From an uncultured Bacteroidales bacterium (GTDB lineage: Bacteria; Bacteroidota; Bacteroidia; Bacteroidales; CAIXZF01), in assembly GCA_903923925.1 (NCBI GenBank), contig CAIXZF010000109.1:1-64000 (forward strand): a DNA stretch of 64,000 nt, in the 5' to 3' direction. The notes below the pieces were generated by a model. That model had not been told where the DNA came from. It did not search any database and saw only the letters and a program-made list of their open reading frames with translations. The position numbers and the translations under genes are program-made. Below are positions 8,084-18,700 of this stretch, piece by piece. Every line of letters begins with the position of its first letter. Position 1 is the first letter of the stretch.

Positions 8084-10231
8084 ATGTCTTCAAAAAAATC
8101 AAATGGAAAAATTATTCCGCTTCCTTTATCTGCTGAAAAGTATATTAAAACCAAAGCCCGCGAACTCCCTATTTTTCAATGCATTATAAACGAAGACTGG
8201 AAAGAGTCACGGATTGCTTCCATACATATTTCACGAAAGCAGCCTTCAGGAAAAATTGTTTTGGCTTCTTATCTTATCGATTTGAAATGCCTTGGTTTAA
8301 AAGATACTTTTTACAACTTTAACCTTGAAAGTGATGAACTTGATAAGATGTTAGACAAGTTCAATCAATCCTTGGTAATGATCAATTGTCCTTATGTTCT
8401 TGCTCATAATATCATTTACGGAGCTATTGCCTTTGCCGAAGACATTGGTCTGATACCGCATAAAGACTGGTTGGTAACCCAGTATGCGCTTGAGGATGAT
8501 ACTGAGGATATTGAATTGATTGACATTGAATTTGGTGGTCCGGACGGGAAGCCTTTTTTAGTAATTACACCTCATTTTTCTTATGTTGATGCAATTGCCC
8601 GGCTTGACCGGAAACTCGGAAAGGGCAACTATGAAATTATCAACGACCCAATTATTCCCGAAAAATTTAATGATGATATCGAAAATCTTGTTTATGATGA
8701 CGAAGATTATGGCGATGATGACGATTTTTTTGGCATAGAGGATTCCTCAAAAAACCGTTTAGTAAATTATGCTTCCCTTCTGATTGATAAAATTTATGAA
8801 ATTCATTGTAGATATAAGCATGTAACAGACCCTTTATCTGACATCAGTTCTATTAATCTTTCAGACTATAACCTTATTGAAGATGAGGATTTTGAACTTG
8901 GCAAATTTGTAACTGAAAATGAAATAAAGAATCTGGAAGTCGTTTATAGATTGTCTGAAAGTAAACCAGAAAAATCGCTTAAGAAACTGGTTGAACTTGT
9001 AAAAAATAATCCAGATAATATCACTTACAGGAATCATCTGTTTATTATATATAAGGCCACAGAATTGGATGAAAATGCAGATCAGTTGCTAATAGAAACA
9101 TACGAGAAATTTCCAACTCATTTGTTTACCCGAACGAATTATGCACATTTTCTGCTAAATAAAAATAGGATTGATGAGTTTCCTGCTGTTTTCAATGGAG
9201 GTGTTTATGATCTGAACGCGCTTTATCCGGAAAAGAAAAGTTTTTGCTACAGTGAGTTTTGTGGTTTCTACAATGTAATTGCCCGTTTCTTTGCCGTTTG
9301 TGGTCAAATTAAAAATGCCGAATTTTTGACTGACATGCTTTATGATCTTCCCGAAACCTATGAGGATGATAATATCGAAAGCACAATAAACCTTATTTCG
9401 AATAAAAAAAACATTGCCATTTTTGGAGACATGCTGAAAGATTCTGAAGATAAAATCCTGGTTAAAAATCCTGTATTTTTAAACGAAGTTTTTATAAACC
9501 TATATTTTTGGGATACTACTATTGAAAAGAGCGTGCTCACTGCGATTCTTGCGCTTCCGTTCGATGAATTCATGGCCGATATTTATGAAGGATTACATTA
9601 TAGTTACCTTGATTACATCAATAAAGTAAAAATCTCCGACGATGCAGTTGCTTCTGAATTTATTATGCATGCCTATTTCCTGATGGGAGAAATAAACCGA
9701 CCCGAAATACTGGAAGAACTTTTATTTATTCTCAGCTCTGACTATGATCTGCTGTTTACATTTTTTGGTGATAGTATTTTTGACAAAGGATGGATGCCTG
9801 TTTACCGACATGGAAAGGAACATCTTGACAGACTGCTTGAATTTTGCACAAATCCAGAATTTGGAGAAGGTAAATCTATTGTAACCTATGCCATGCTTCA
9901 GATTGCAATTCAGGATCCCGCCTATTACGAAGAAGTAAAAAAATGTTTTATATCTATTGCTGATTATTATATTAAAAATCCTTATGAAGCAGATGATCAG
10001 CTTGATTTTATTTCAGACTTTGTTGGTGTCATGGCTAAGTTAGGTGATACGGATTTCCTTCCTGTCATTAAAACACTTTACGAAAAAGATTTTGTGGATG
10101 AAAGCTATTCCGGAACTTACATGGAAATAAGTGCAAAGATCAGGAGCAAAAGCTCATTAAAATTGCTTGAAAAATTGCAGAGCATTTTCGAAATTTATGA
10201 TGAAATAAACACAGAATGGTCGACATCTTAA
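8084..10231 (+). CDS. Hypothetical protein, 715 residues, helical-repeat C-terminal part
   Basis: No catalytic motif is visible. The N-terminal 200 residues are mixed alpha/beta, followed by a highly acidic stretch (YDDEDYGDDDDFF, about residues 206-218). From about residue 290 it becomes all-helical with TPR-like units such as NHLFIIYKATELDENADQLL and NYAHFLLNKNRIDEF. The last 200 residues resemble the DUF1186 style of helical repeat (tentative, from memory). A damaged paralogue lies at 29,848-30,600. The protein lacks signal peptide and membrane segments, so it is probably cytoplasmic. It has its own promoter and stands alone. ATG start is supported by conservation of the same start region in the broken paralogue. 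Confidence 0.7.
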   Translation: MSSKKSNGKIIPLPLSAEKYIKTKARELPIFQCIINEDWKESRIASIHISRKQPSGKIVLASYLIDLKCLGLKDTFYNFNLESDELDKMLDKFNQSLVMINCPYVLAHNIIYGAIAFAEDIGLIPHKDWLVTQYALEDDTEDIELIDIEFGGPDGKPFLVITPHFSYVDAIARLDRKLGKGNYEIINDPIIPEKFNDDIENLVYDDEDYGDDDDFFGIEDSSKNRLVNYASLLIDKIYEIHCRYKHVTDPLSDISSINLSDYNLIEDEDFELGKFVTENEIKNLEVVYRLSESKPEKSLKKLVELVKNNPDNITYRNHLFIIYKATELDENADQLLIETYEKFPTHLFTRTNYAHFLLNKNRIDEFPAVFNGGVYDLNALYPEKKSFCYSEFCGFYNVIARFFAVCGQIKNAEFLTDMLYDLPETYEDDNIESTINLISNKKNIAIFGDMLKDSEDKILVKNPVFLNEVFINLYFWDTTIEKSVLTAILALPFDEFMADIYEGLHYSYLDYINKVKISDDAVASEFIMHAYFLMGEINRPEILEELLFILSSDYDLLFTFFGDSIFDKGWMPVYRHGKEHLDRLLEFCTNPEFGEGKSIVTYAMLQIAIQDPAYYEEVKKCFISIADYYIKNPYEADDQLDFISDFVGVMAKLGDTDFLPVIKTLYEKDFVDESYSGTYMEISAKIRSKSSLKLLEKLQSIFEIYDEINTEWSTS

Positions 10232-10325
10232 GATGTGATTTAAAATTTTCTGCCTTTGTTTAAATCACGCTCAAAGGTTTAGAAAGATTACTTTTGCAGA
10301 CTAAGCAATCTTTTTCAGGATTATC

Positions 10326-11525
10326 ATGAATATCCTTCTTTCAGTTCAGAACATGGGGTTGGGCGGTGTAACCACTTACGTATTGCATCTGGCATCCGGA
10401 TTATCAAAGAAACACAAAGTTATAATATACGATCACAATCCCTATTTCTTTGATCCTGAGTTTTGTAATTGGTTACCTGAAAATGTGAGTATTGAATCCG
10501 TAAAAATTCATACGTTTTCCGATAAACTGATCTGGAAAGTAAACGCATTCGTTAAAAAACTGGGGTTTTCTTTTTCTGTTTGGGAATATCTGAAGAATCT
10601 GCATTTCAAAAAAACACTTAGAAAATACCAGGTAGAGCTAATAACTAGTTTCGATAAATTTTCCGACAGAATTGTTGTAGATCTTGCCGGAGATAAGCTT
10701 CCCATTGTATTATCACTTCATGGTTCCTACGATATCAGCGAATTTAATCATATACCCGAAAGAGAGATTCATTCCTACGAAGATATTTTCAGAAGGGTAA
10801 AAGCTATTATCTATAAAGCCGATTGCAATATTAAGATCCTTGAAAACTATTCTGATCTTTCCAATATTCTGCTTATCAAAAAAATATTTCATGGCTTCAC
10901 GTTTAATAAACCGATTTCTGATCCTCAGGTTCTGAGAAAACAATTGGGAATTAAGGCAACAACTTTCGTTTACGGCATGATAGGAAGAGGAGTTCCGGAA
11001 AAGGGATGGAAAGAAGCTCTTGAAGCATTTGCAGATTTGCAGGAAAGATCGGAAAAGGAAATTCATTTTGTGGCTTTGGGGGGAAGTCCGTATTTATCAG
11101 ACCTTAGTATTAAATTTAAAAATATACCCAATATTCATTTCACTGGTTTTGTTGAAAATAACATTGAGTGGATAAATATATTTGATGTCGGCTTACTACC
11201 TACCTATGCAAAAACTGAAAATTTTACCTTCAGTATTGTGGAGTACCTCTATTGCGGTAAGCCATCAGTAGCAACGAATCATGGTGAAATCAGCACTACA
11301 TTAGATGCTGATGGTAAAAAAGCCGGTATTTTGATACAGCTGAAAAATGGTCGTCCCGATGTTTTGGAATTAAGCAAAGCGATGCAGGTATATCTTGATG
11401 ATGAACGTATTTACAGGGAACACTCTTTACTAGCTCCTGTTGCGCTTAAAAAATTCGAAAGTGAAAAGGCGATTTCAGAATATGAAGAAGTATTCAGCCT
11501 GGTTCTGAAGCGGAAGGACATTTAA
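10326..11525 (+). CDS. Glycosyltransferase family 4 protein
   Basis: A 399-residue GT-B fold glycosyltransferase. The N-terminus has the GT4 donor/acceptor glycine motif (MGLGGVTTYVLHLASGL). The C-terminal half has the Rossmann domain (YGMIGRGVPEKGWKEALEAF) and the conserved glutamate region with E at ENFTFSIVEYLYCGKPSVATNHGEI, where family members bind the nucleotide-sugar. The protein is cytosolic or peripheral on the inner membrane and would add a sugar to a glycolipid or polysaccharide. It is not within a recognisable polysaccharide cluster, so the product is unknown. A -7-like TACTTTTG sits at 10289-10296. Confidence 0.88.
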   Translation: MNILLSVQNMGLGGVTTYVLHLASGLSKKHKVIIYDHNPYFFDPEFCNWLPENVSIESVKIHTFSDKLIWKVNAFVKKLGFSFSVWEYLKNLHFKKTLRKYQVELITSFDKFSDRIVVDLAGDKLPIVLSLHGSYDISEFNHIPEREIHSYEDIFRRVKAIIYKADCNIKILENYSDLSNILLIKKIFHGFTFNKPISDPQVLRKQLGIKATTFVYGMIGRGVPEKGWKEALEAFADLQERSEKEIHFVALGGSPYLSDLSIKFKNIPNIHFTGFVENNIEWINIFDVGLLPTYAKTENFTFSIVEYLYCGKPSVATNHGEISTTLDADGKKAGILIQLKNGRPDVLELSKAMQVYLDDERIYREHSLLAPVALKKFESEKAISEYEEVFSLVLKRKDI

Positions 11526-11756
11526 AAATGTACATTGGGAATAATTCCTTGGTTAATTGCACCATTTCTTCGTCCAAATAAATCGATAGAAACTTTAATT
11601 GAATGTTTAGATTACAGGATAATGTTTAATTGAAATATAAGCCCTACCGCTGGTCATATATCCTATGAGATGTGGAATAACCAACACTACTCTGAAACAA
11701 AACCTTAAGAAACAAATAACGAATCAGTAGTTTTTAAACTTTTCTTTCTTAACAAT

Positions 11757-11794
11757 GTTTATTGAACAAATTGTTTACTGTGTTCATTTAAAAC
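11757..11794. promoter_or_regulatory. Inverted repeat upstream of Old Yellow Enzyme gene
   Basis: An imperfect dyad: GTTT-ATT-GAACA on the left and TGTTC-ATTTA-AAAC on the right with a 12-base spacer, containing a smaller dyad AACAA-A-TTGTT at 11765-11775. It sits about 50 bases before the enoate reductase start and could be an operator; no regulator gene is adjacent. The 320-base gap 11526-11844 holds nothing else I can support. Confidence 0.35.
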
Positions 11795-11844
11795 ATTAAA
11801 CGAGTTATAAAATCGTTATTATCAATCTCAATATTAAAAATTAT

Positions 11845-12930
11845 ATGTCAACATTAAAACTATTTTCCCCTGCCAGGCTGGGAAATATTGACCTCAAGAA
11901 TCATATCGTGATGGCCCCTATGACAAGAAACAGAGCTACTTCCGATAATGTTCCCGGCCAAATACAGGCTATATATTACACACAACGGTCCTCAGCAGGA
12001 TTGATTATCACAGAAGGAACATCACCTTCGCCAAACGGTGTTGGATACCCCAGGATTCCGGGTATTTATACAAAGGAGCAGATAGAAGGCTGGAAGCTTA
12101 CAACTGATGCAGTTCATAAAGCCGGCGGGAAGATTTTTCTTCAGATTATGCACAGCGGCAGAGTAAGCAGCATTTTAAATCTGCCGGAAGGTGCAGAAGT
12201 TTTAGCTCCCTCTGCAACATCACCTGAAGGTGATATTTACACGGATAAAGGAGGTATGCAGCCTCATACTACTCCTAAGGAAATGACTTCTGATGATATT
12301 AAAAAAGCAATTGAAGAATATACGCTTGCCTCAGTTTACGCTATTGAAGCAGGTTTCGACGGAGTTGAACTTCATGCTGCAAACGGTTATCTGCTTGAAC
12401 AATTCATATCACCCGACACGAACAGAAGAACAGACGAATATGGAGGATCAATTATAAACAGATCTTCATTCGTTCTTGCTGTTGTGAAATCTGTTATTGA
12501 AGCAATTGGCACCAACAGGACAGCTATCCGCTTATCACCCTATGGAGTTAATGCCGGCATGACCCTATACCCTGAGCTCGATGAAACCTATGCTTACCTG
12601 GTTGAGGAATTGAATAAACTTGGAATTGTATACCTTCACATGGTTGATCATTCAGCAATGGGTGCTCCTGAAGTTCCAAAACAGCTGAAGCAAAAGATAC
12701 GCGAACTGTTTAAAAACACGCTAATTCAATGCGGAGGATATAACAGGGAAAGTGCAGAAGAAGATCTTCAAAGTGGTTTTGCTGATCTGGTAGCATTTGG
12801 CCGTCCGTTTATTTCAAACCCTGATTTTGTTGCAAGAATGGAAGAAGGAGCAGAATTAAATGCTCCCGATTTCAATACCTTCTATACTCCCGGAGAAACA
12901 GGGTATATAGACTATACTGCTCTGAGTTAA
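11845..12930 (+). CDS. Alkene reductase, Old Yellow Enzyme family (NADH:flavin oxidoreductase)
   Basis: A 361-residue FMN-dependent TIM-barrel enzyme. Diagnostic motifs are visible in order: LFSPARLGNIDLKNHIVMAPMTRNRA at the start, LQIMHSGRVS, FDGVELHAANGYLLEQFISPDTNRRTDEYGGSIINR (active-site and FMN region), IRLSPYG, and FGRPFISNPDF at the end. Length and motifs fit the NemA/OYE class that reduces activated C=C bonds or nitroesters using NAD(P)H. It is a single gene with its own upstream region, which holds an inverted repeat. The physiological substrate is not deducible. Confidence 0.93.
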   Translation: MSTLKLFSPARLGNIDLKNHIVMAPMTRNRATSDNVPGQIQAIYYTQRSSAGLIITEGTSPSPNGVGYPRIPGIYTKEQIEGWKLTTDAVHKAGGKIFLQIMHSGRVSSILNLPEGAEVLAPSATSPEGDIYTDKGGMQPHTTPKEMTSDDIKKAIEEYTLASVYAIEAGFDGVELHAANGYLLEQFISPDTNRRTDEYGGSIINRSSFVLAVVKSVIEAIGTNRTAIRLSPYGVNAGMTLYPELDETYAYLVEELNKLGIVYLHMVDHSAMGAPEVPKQLKQKIRELFKNTLIQCGGYNRESAEEDLQSGFADLVAFGRPFISNPDFVARMEEGAELNAPDFNTFYTPGETGYIDYTALS

Positions 12931-13001
12931 ATATTTGTATTTCTAAATATAATTTGTGGGCGTAGGTTTTTCTCTTTATATTAGCATTCAAATTAGCTTT
13001 T

Positions 13002-14348
13002 ATGAGAAAAATCTACGCCCTTTTGATATTGGCTGTAAGTATTTCATTTTCCTCCTGTTGTAAAGAAACATCTTGTAAAGAAAACAATTCCGATGTTCCT
13101 TCCACGATCCTGAATACTAAGGCAGTTAACGCCACAATTTCAGATAATTTTGAAGCAGGTACAAAAACTGCATATGCCGCAGCGAATGTAACTTTCAGTA
13201 CCGGGTCGTGGTACCTTGATAATGCCCTTGTAGGAAATAGCAGCACCGACAGAAAATTCGATACTAAGTCGATACGAGTGCAGAATACAGGCTCAGTAAA
13301 AATGAATTTCAATGCTGCAAATGGTGCGGGTATAGTAAGTATATACCATGCTATTTACGGAACAGATGCTGCAGGAACATGGGAGCTCTGGTATTCTGTA
13401 AATAATGGTTCAAGTTGGGCTAAGACCGGTTCAACAATTACCACAAGCAGTACAAGCCTTGTACAAAGCAGCTTTCCGGTAAATATTGCCGGGAATATCC
13501 GCTTTGAAATCAGGAAGACAAGCACAAGCGGCCGTTTGAATTTTGATAATTTCAATATAACAGACAATATAGTTTCTGGTCCGACAAAGGATGATAATCT
13601 TGCAATGGGGAATCCAAGTAATGCGACTACTACTCTTGCAAATCCCAATAATTACCTGCTTGTTAAGCCACAGTTTGTGGTTTCTTACAACAACAGCAGA
13701 GGCACAGCAAACTGGGTTAGCTGGCATCTGAGTACAGCCTGGCTGGGCAGTGCAAATGCAACACATTCCTTTGTCAGCGACAATACCTTACCGTCAGCCT
13801 GGTATTGGGTAAAAACAGCAGATTATACAGGAACCGGCTTCGACCGCGGACATATGTGTCCGGCTGGCGACAGATCTTTGAATTCTACAGATAACACCGG
13901 TACTTATGTAATGACCAATATCTCCCCACAAGCGCCTAACCTCAACCAGATCACATGGAACAGTCTTGAAGGTTATTGCAGAACTCTGGCTAATCAGGGT
14001 TACGAAATGTATATTGTTGATGGAGTAATCGGTACAGGAGGTTCAGGAAGTAATGGCGGTTTAACCAACAGTTTTGCTTCCGGCAAGGTTACAGTTCCTG
14101 CTCAGCTCTGGAAATCAATTATTATTTTGCCCAATGGCAGCAATGACGTTAGCAGAGTTTCAAGCTCAACACGCATTATTACAGTTATAATGCCGAACAC
14201 ACAATCGGCGAATTCTCAGCCATGGAGTAGCTACAGGGTAAGTACCGACTATCTGGAAGGAATTACCGGTTACAACTTATGGTCGAATGTTCCGGCAGCT
14301 ATACAAACAGTTATTGAGGCTACAGTTGATTCTGGCCCTACAAATTAA
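13002..14348 (+). CDS. Secreted DNA/RNA non-specific endonuclease (lipoprotein signal)
   Basis: The N-terminus MRKIYALLILAVSISFSSCC is a type II (lipoprotein) signal peptide with cysteine at 19-20. Residues about 45-190 are a beta-rich domain without recognisable family. The C-terminal domain carries the nuclease signature DRGHMCP (D281-H284), followed by the conserved Asn-containing helix (MTNISPQAPNLNQITWNSLE) that binds the metal in the beta-beta-alpha-metal NucA/Serratia nuclease family. The enzyme should cut extracellular DNA and RNA, for nutrient use or biofilm turnover. The next gene begins 25 bases downstream, so they are likely co-transcribed. Confidence 0.9.
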   Translation: MRKIYALLILAVSISFSSCCKETSCKENNSDVPSTILNTKAVNATISDNFEAGTKTAYAAANVTFSTGSWYLDNALVGNSSTDRKFDTKSIRVQNTGSVKMNFNAANGAGIVSIYHAIYGTDAAGTWELWYSVNNGSSWAKTGSTITTSSTSLVQSSFPVNIAGNIRFEIRKTSTSGRLNFDNFNITDNIVSGPTKDDNLAMGNPSNATTTLANPNNYLLVKPQFVVSYNNSRGTANWVSWHLSTAWLGSANATHSFVSDNTLPSAWYWVKTADYTGTGFDRGHMCPAGDRSLNSTDNTGTYVMTNISPQAPNLNQITWNSLEGYCRTLANQGYEMYIVDGVIGTGGSGSNGGLTNSFASGKVTVPAQLWKSIIILPNGSNDVSRVSSSTRIITVIMPNTQSANSQPWSSYRVSTDYLEGITGYNLWSNVPAAIQTVIEATVDSGPTN

Positions 14349-14373
14349 CATTCAGCATCTTTAATTCCCTGAT

Positions 14374-15717
14374 ATGAAATTACCTGGAATTTTCGCCTCA
14401 GTTTTCGCCCTTCTGCTTCCTGGAAACTCAGTTGTGAAAGCTCAGGTAATCGAGCTCGCTTTTACAGAAACACTTAACGGAGTTTATGCCGAGATCGACA
14501 GCATACAGGTTTCGAATCTTACACAGGGAGGCGACACTACTTTGTATTGGCCTGATACTACCCTGATGATTTTGAATGTAGGTATACAGCAACAAACAGG
14601 TACAAAGCAGGATGGACTTTCAATGACTCTTGAAGGAAATAACCCTGTTTCCGGGCAAAGCAATCTGCTTCTGTATGTGCCAGAGGATGGTCTGGTGGAA
14701 ATCGGTGTATCTGATCTGACGGGCAGGCAGCAATTGTTCCTGAGTAAGTTCCTCTTCAGTGGAGTTCATCAATTTCGATTTACAGCGGGCACAGAAAATT
14801 TTTATGTGATAAAGGCAAGAAGTAACACCTCAGTATGTGCACTTAAAATCATCAACGCCGGGTTTAATTATCAACGTCGCTCTGGTTTAGAATATGTCGG
14901 TGCATCAAGTGAATTCATTACTGTTAAAACCCGGAAATCAAGCAAGTCTTTCTTTTTCTCTCAAGGTGATTTATTAAAATTCACTGGTTTTGATATTGGC
15001 ATTTCTACAGTTATTGTAGCAACTGTGCAATCGAGTCAGGTTTATACTTTTTCATTGGGTATGAATTTCCCTTGCCAGGGAATACCGTTTTTCACCTACA
15101 GCGGACAAACTTATAATACGGTTAAGATCGGGTCACAGTGCTGGATGAAGGAGAATCTGAATATAGGGACTATGGCGACAAGTTTACAAACATCGGCCTC
15201 TCATTCAGATTGTGGAAGCAATTTGACAGTTGAAAAATACTGTTTCAATAACGACCCGGCGAATTGTGCCATTTACGGTGGATTATACGACTGGGATGAG
15301 ATGATGGAATACAAACCTTCGAATCTAAAAGGGATTTGTCCGGTTGGCTGGCACATTCCTTCAGATGCTGATTGGTGTATTCTTACTTCCTATCTTGATA
15401 CTGCGGTAATTTGCAACCAAACCGGATGGAGCGGGACAGATATTGCCGGTTTGTTGAAAGAACCGGGTTTGACACATTGGGTTTCACCCAATACCGCAGC
15501 CACAAATCAAAGTGGTTTTGCAGCTCTTGGTACCGGGTATCGCACAGCATATGGATATTTTGGATATTTCCAGAGGTATAATCATTTCTGGTGCTCAACA
15601 GAAACCACTGCTACTACAGCAAAATACCGCAGCCTTAGTTACAACAGCCCTGAAATTGGCAGAAACAGCAGTATGAAAACCTTTGGTTATTCGGTAAGGT
15701 GTGTTAAAAATGATTGA
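14374..15717 (+). CDS. Secreted FISUMP-domain protein
   Basis: A 447-residue exported protein with signal peptide (MKLPGIFASVFALLLPGNSVVKAQ). The C-terminal 200 residues match the Fibrobacter succinogenes major paralogous (FISUMP) domain pattern: VKIGSQCWMKENLN, GGLYDWDEMM, GICPVGWHIPSDADWCIL, GTGYR, FWCSTE and a final VRCVKND. The function of this domain is unknown; members are surface or outer-membrane proteins that occur in many copies in Bacteroidota and Fibrobacterota. The N-terminal half is beta-rich and includes a stretch like a T9SS-type beta sandwich but without a sorting tail at the real C-terminus. It follows the nuclease gene closely. Confidence 0.85.
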   Translation: MKLPGIFASVFALLLPGNSVVKAQVIELAFTETLNGVYAEIDSIQVSNLTQGGDTTLYWPDTTLMILNVGIQQQTGTKQDGLSMTLEGNNPVSGQSNLLLYVPEDGLVEIGVSDLTGRQQLFLSKFLFSGVHQFRFTAGTENFYVIKARSNTSVCALKIINAGFNYQRRSGLEYVGASSEFITVKTRKSSKSFFFSQGDLLKFTGFDIGISTVIVATVQSSQVYTFSLGMNFPCQGIPFFTYSGQTYNTVKIGSQCWMKENLNIGTMATSLQTSASHSDCGSNLTVEKYCFNNDPANCAIYGGLYDWDEMMEYKPSNLKGICPVGWHIPSDADWCILTSYLDTAVICNQTGWSGTDIAGLLKEPGLTHWVSPNTAATNQSGFAALGTGYRTAYGYFGYFQRYNHFWCSTETTATTAKYRSLSYNSPEIGRNSSMKTFGYSVRCVKND

Positions 15718-15735
15718 ATAAGGTAAATTCTATTG

Positions 15736-18700
15736 CTAATCTTTTACAACTTTTACCCTGTAATTTACGCCACGTTCATCAACAAATATAATCAGATAAA
15801 CACCAGGTATTTTATCTTTCAGATTAAATGAGCAGGATGAAGCTGGATTTTCGATAGTCCCCTTTTCAAGCTGCTGACCTGTTAAGGAATTTATCATGTA
15901 GCTTAACTTCCGGGCTTTTGGCAGAGCAACTGTAATTACTCCATTAGTAGGTACAGGAAAGGCGGTCAAATTCTGCAAGGTATTTAGCGGCTCAGAAATT
16001 CCCACATTATAATTACATCCGACAAGACTAAATTCGGCAGCAGAAGCCCAAGGATTTCCATTGACTTCGGAAATTGCCTTAAGACCGAAATAGTGACCTA
16101 CAACAGCCGAATCAAGGATTACAGTTTGTGGTGCTGCAGTATTTGTAAACTGTCCTGTTTTCACGGGGATTCCCCAATTCAGTGTATCTTCGGTAATGTA
16201 CAGTTCAAATTCCTTGATTCTGCCATTTTCTCCATCCTGCCGCGGCAGGTAAGTGAACTTTGAAATGCTGTAGGTGAATCCAAGATCGATCTGGATTTCA
16301 TGAGGGTAAGGATCATCGCCGGTGCTCCAGCGTGTATGCCAGATTGTGGAGGGGTCGTTATCAAAACTCATTATGGCATAACCAGGGTAATTAATTTCCT
16401 CGCTATCAACATACTTCAGCGACCAACTAGTTTTCGGCAATTCTGCCGGATTACTGCAATCATTCACAGAGGGGCAATTCGTAGTACTTACCATGCCCGG
16501 AATTGACTTTGAAAAGGGCTGACCATTAATCGTAACAGTTAAAGTAACATCATAAGTACCGGGGCTTCCCAGTACAACCCTGGGGTTTCTCATGTCAGGA
16601 TTCTCTATATAAGAAGGAGCAGGAATAATGCTCCAATGCCAGCTTGCTCCATTGTGGTTGAGGATGGAATGGTCGTCGAAAAACAGTGTATCGAGCATGC
16701 AATTGTACTGTGCTTTTTCGACCCAGGGATTAATGACTGGAGTAAAAGCAGTTTCTTCCATGGGCGATTCCCAAACACCGCAATTCCCTGCAACCCGCAG
16801 TTTGCTGTCTCTGAAAAACGGCAAGGCCATGTTTACGCTCATTCCTGCAGGATAGTTAATATCGTAAGGAAGCCAGTCGTTCATTCCATTTTTCCGGTAA
16901 AATACTTTTGCAGAAGTTCCGCTATTTGCATTTGTAAATAAATATACCACATCACCCTGATTCGCTGTAGGTTGAACTACAATGCATTTCATGTATTCCG
17001 AAAGAGTTCCTGTCCAGTCGGTCCAAGTGTCGCCACCATCCTGAGAGCGGAAGATTTTGCCAATATCAGCAGACCAGGTTCCATTTTGAAGACAGGCATA
17101 CAGTGTATTTTCATCATAGGGAGATATCGCAAAAAAGAGTTTGCCTTTCCAGTAACTTGTGCCATTAGGAGCACTTGTGAGGGAAGGTTTAAGTGTCCAG
17201 CTCACACCTCCATCCGTGCTTTTAAACAGACCACTATTTACGACATCTGCATAAATAACATCCGGATTATGATAGCTGATTTGTAGGTAGCCAACAGCAT
17301 TCGGGAAACTGTGCAGCAGATCGTAAGTAACACCCATATCCGTACTTTTCCAGATTCCGGTTCCTTCGCCAAGGTAGATTGTTCCATAATAATTCGGGTG
17401 AAAAACCAGGTTTCCGCGGCGGCCGCCATATTCCTCCATATTTGGATATTTGCTGAAAATAAACCTTCCTTCAGGTTGTCCGGCAGCTGTTTGCGGAAGA
17501 ATCCAGCCATTGCCAAGATCGTTGAAGGCTACATGCCTGCTTTTGCCCTGAAGAACCCAGCCAGTGGGTGATTCTGCACCACCCATGCGGAGCGCCTTAG
17601 GCTGGTAGAAATCAGCAATCGCAGTATTTCCGTTGTGGTAGCGACCACCTACAACAACATCTTCGTTCCAGCCCTGGTCGAAACCCCACATATCAGATCC
17701 GATAATTCCGTTAATACGTACTTTGTGATTCCCTATCCCTGTAAAATTGTCGGAAGTAAGGTTCATGCCTCCATCAGTCGAAACCCAGGTTTCGCCCGAA
17801 GGAAGCATTTTGATGTCCTGTATATCGGGGTGGATGTTGAAATTGCCCGTATAGCCTCCAACAGCCGTGAAATTACTACCGCCATTGATGGATTTGAAAA
17901 GGGTAGTTGTTCCTGCAAGAATTTTATTTTCATCAAGGGGTGAAATATCTAAAACCAGGTCGAAATAACCCTGTCCATTATTCATACCAAAGGATGCTGT
18001 TTGGCCCTGTGCTGTTTGAATCCAGGTTAAATTTGTTCCTGCAATTGTACCTTTTAAAAGGTAGGGTGTATTATTTGCACTTAAAACGACAGCAGTAATC
18101 ATATTTGGGTTAGCAGCACTTACAGCAAGCAAGCCTCCGCTTGATTCGGTATACGTGGAAGGAAAAGCAGGGTCAATATTAAATGTTTGACCGCCATCAT
18201 TCGAAAGTGCCAGCGAAAAGTATCCATTGGCTTTTGAAAGAACATAAACAGTATTTCCATCATTCGGTTTTATTTCGACATCATATGCCGCACTTTGCCA
18301 TTTTTGTGTCCATGTTGTTCCATTATCTTCACTCATATATAAACCGCTTGCAGCGGCAGCAAAAATCTTAGCCGGATTAGCCGGATCAATCCTCAGCCGG
18401 TCGGCATAAAACAGGTTTGAAACTGCTAATAATGGAGTCCAGACAGCCCCGCCATCTGTAGTTTTATGGATCTGATTTCCTGCTGAAACATATACAACAT
18501 CAGGATTGACAGGGGAAATTGCAACAGCCGTTACTGCACCTCCGAAATAATAGTCACCAGCAAGTAATTGCCAGTGAATTCCCTTATCGCTTGTCTTATT
18601 TACAAAACCAGTTTCTGTACCACAATACAGAATACTGTCGTTAGTGGCTGAAACATCGAATGAATAAATATTTACCTGCCAGGGGCAGGAAGAAGGTGCT

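Noticed and set aside
16179-18098. Numerous antisense ORFs inside the T9SS protein gene
   Set aside because: They are shadows of the strongly coding minus-strand frame, without domains or promoters.
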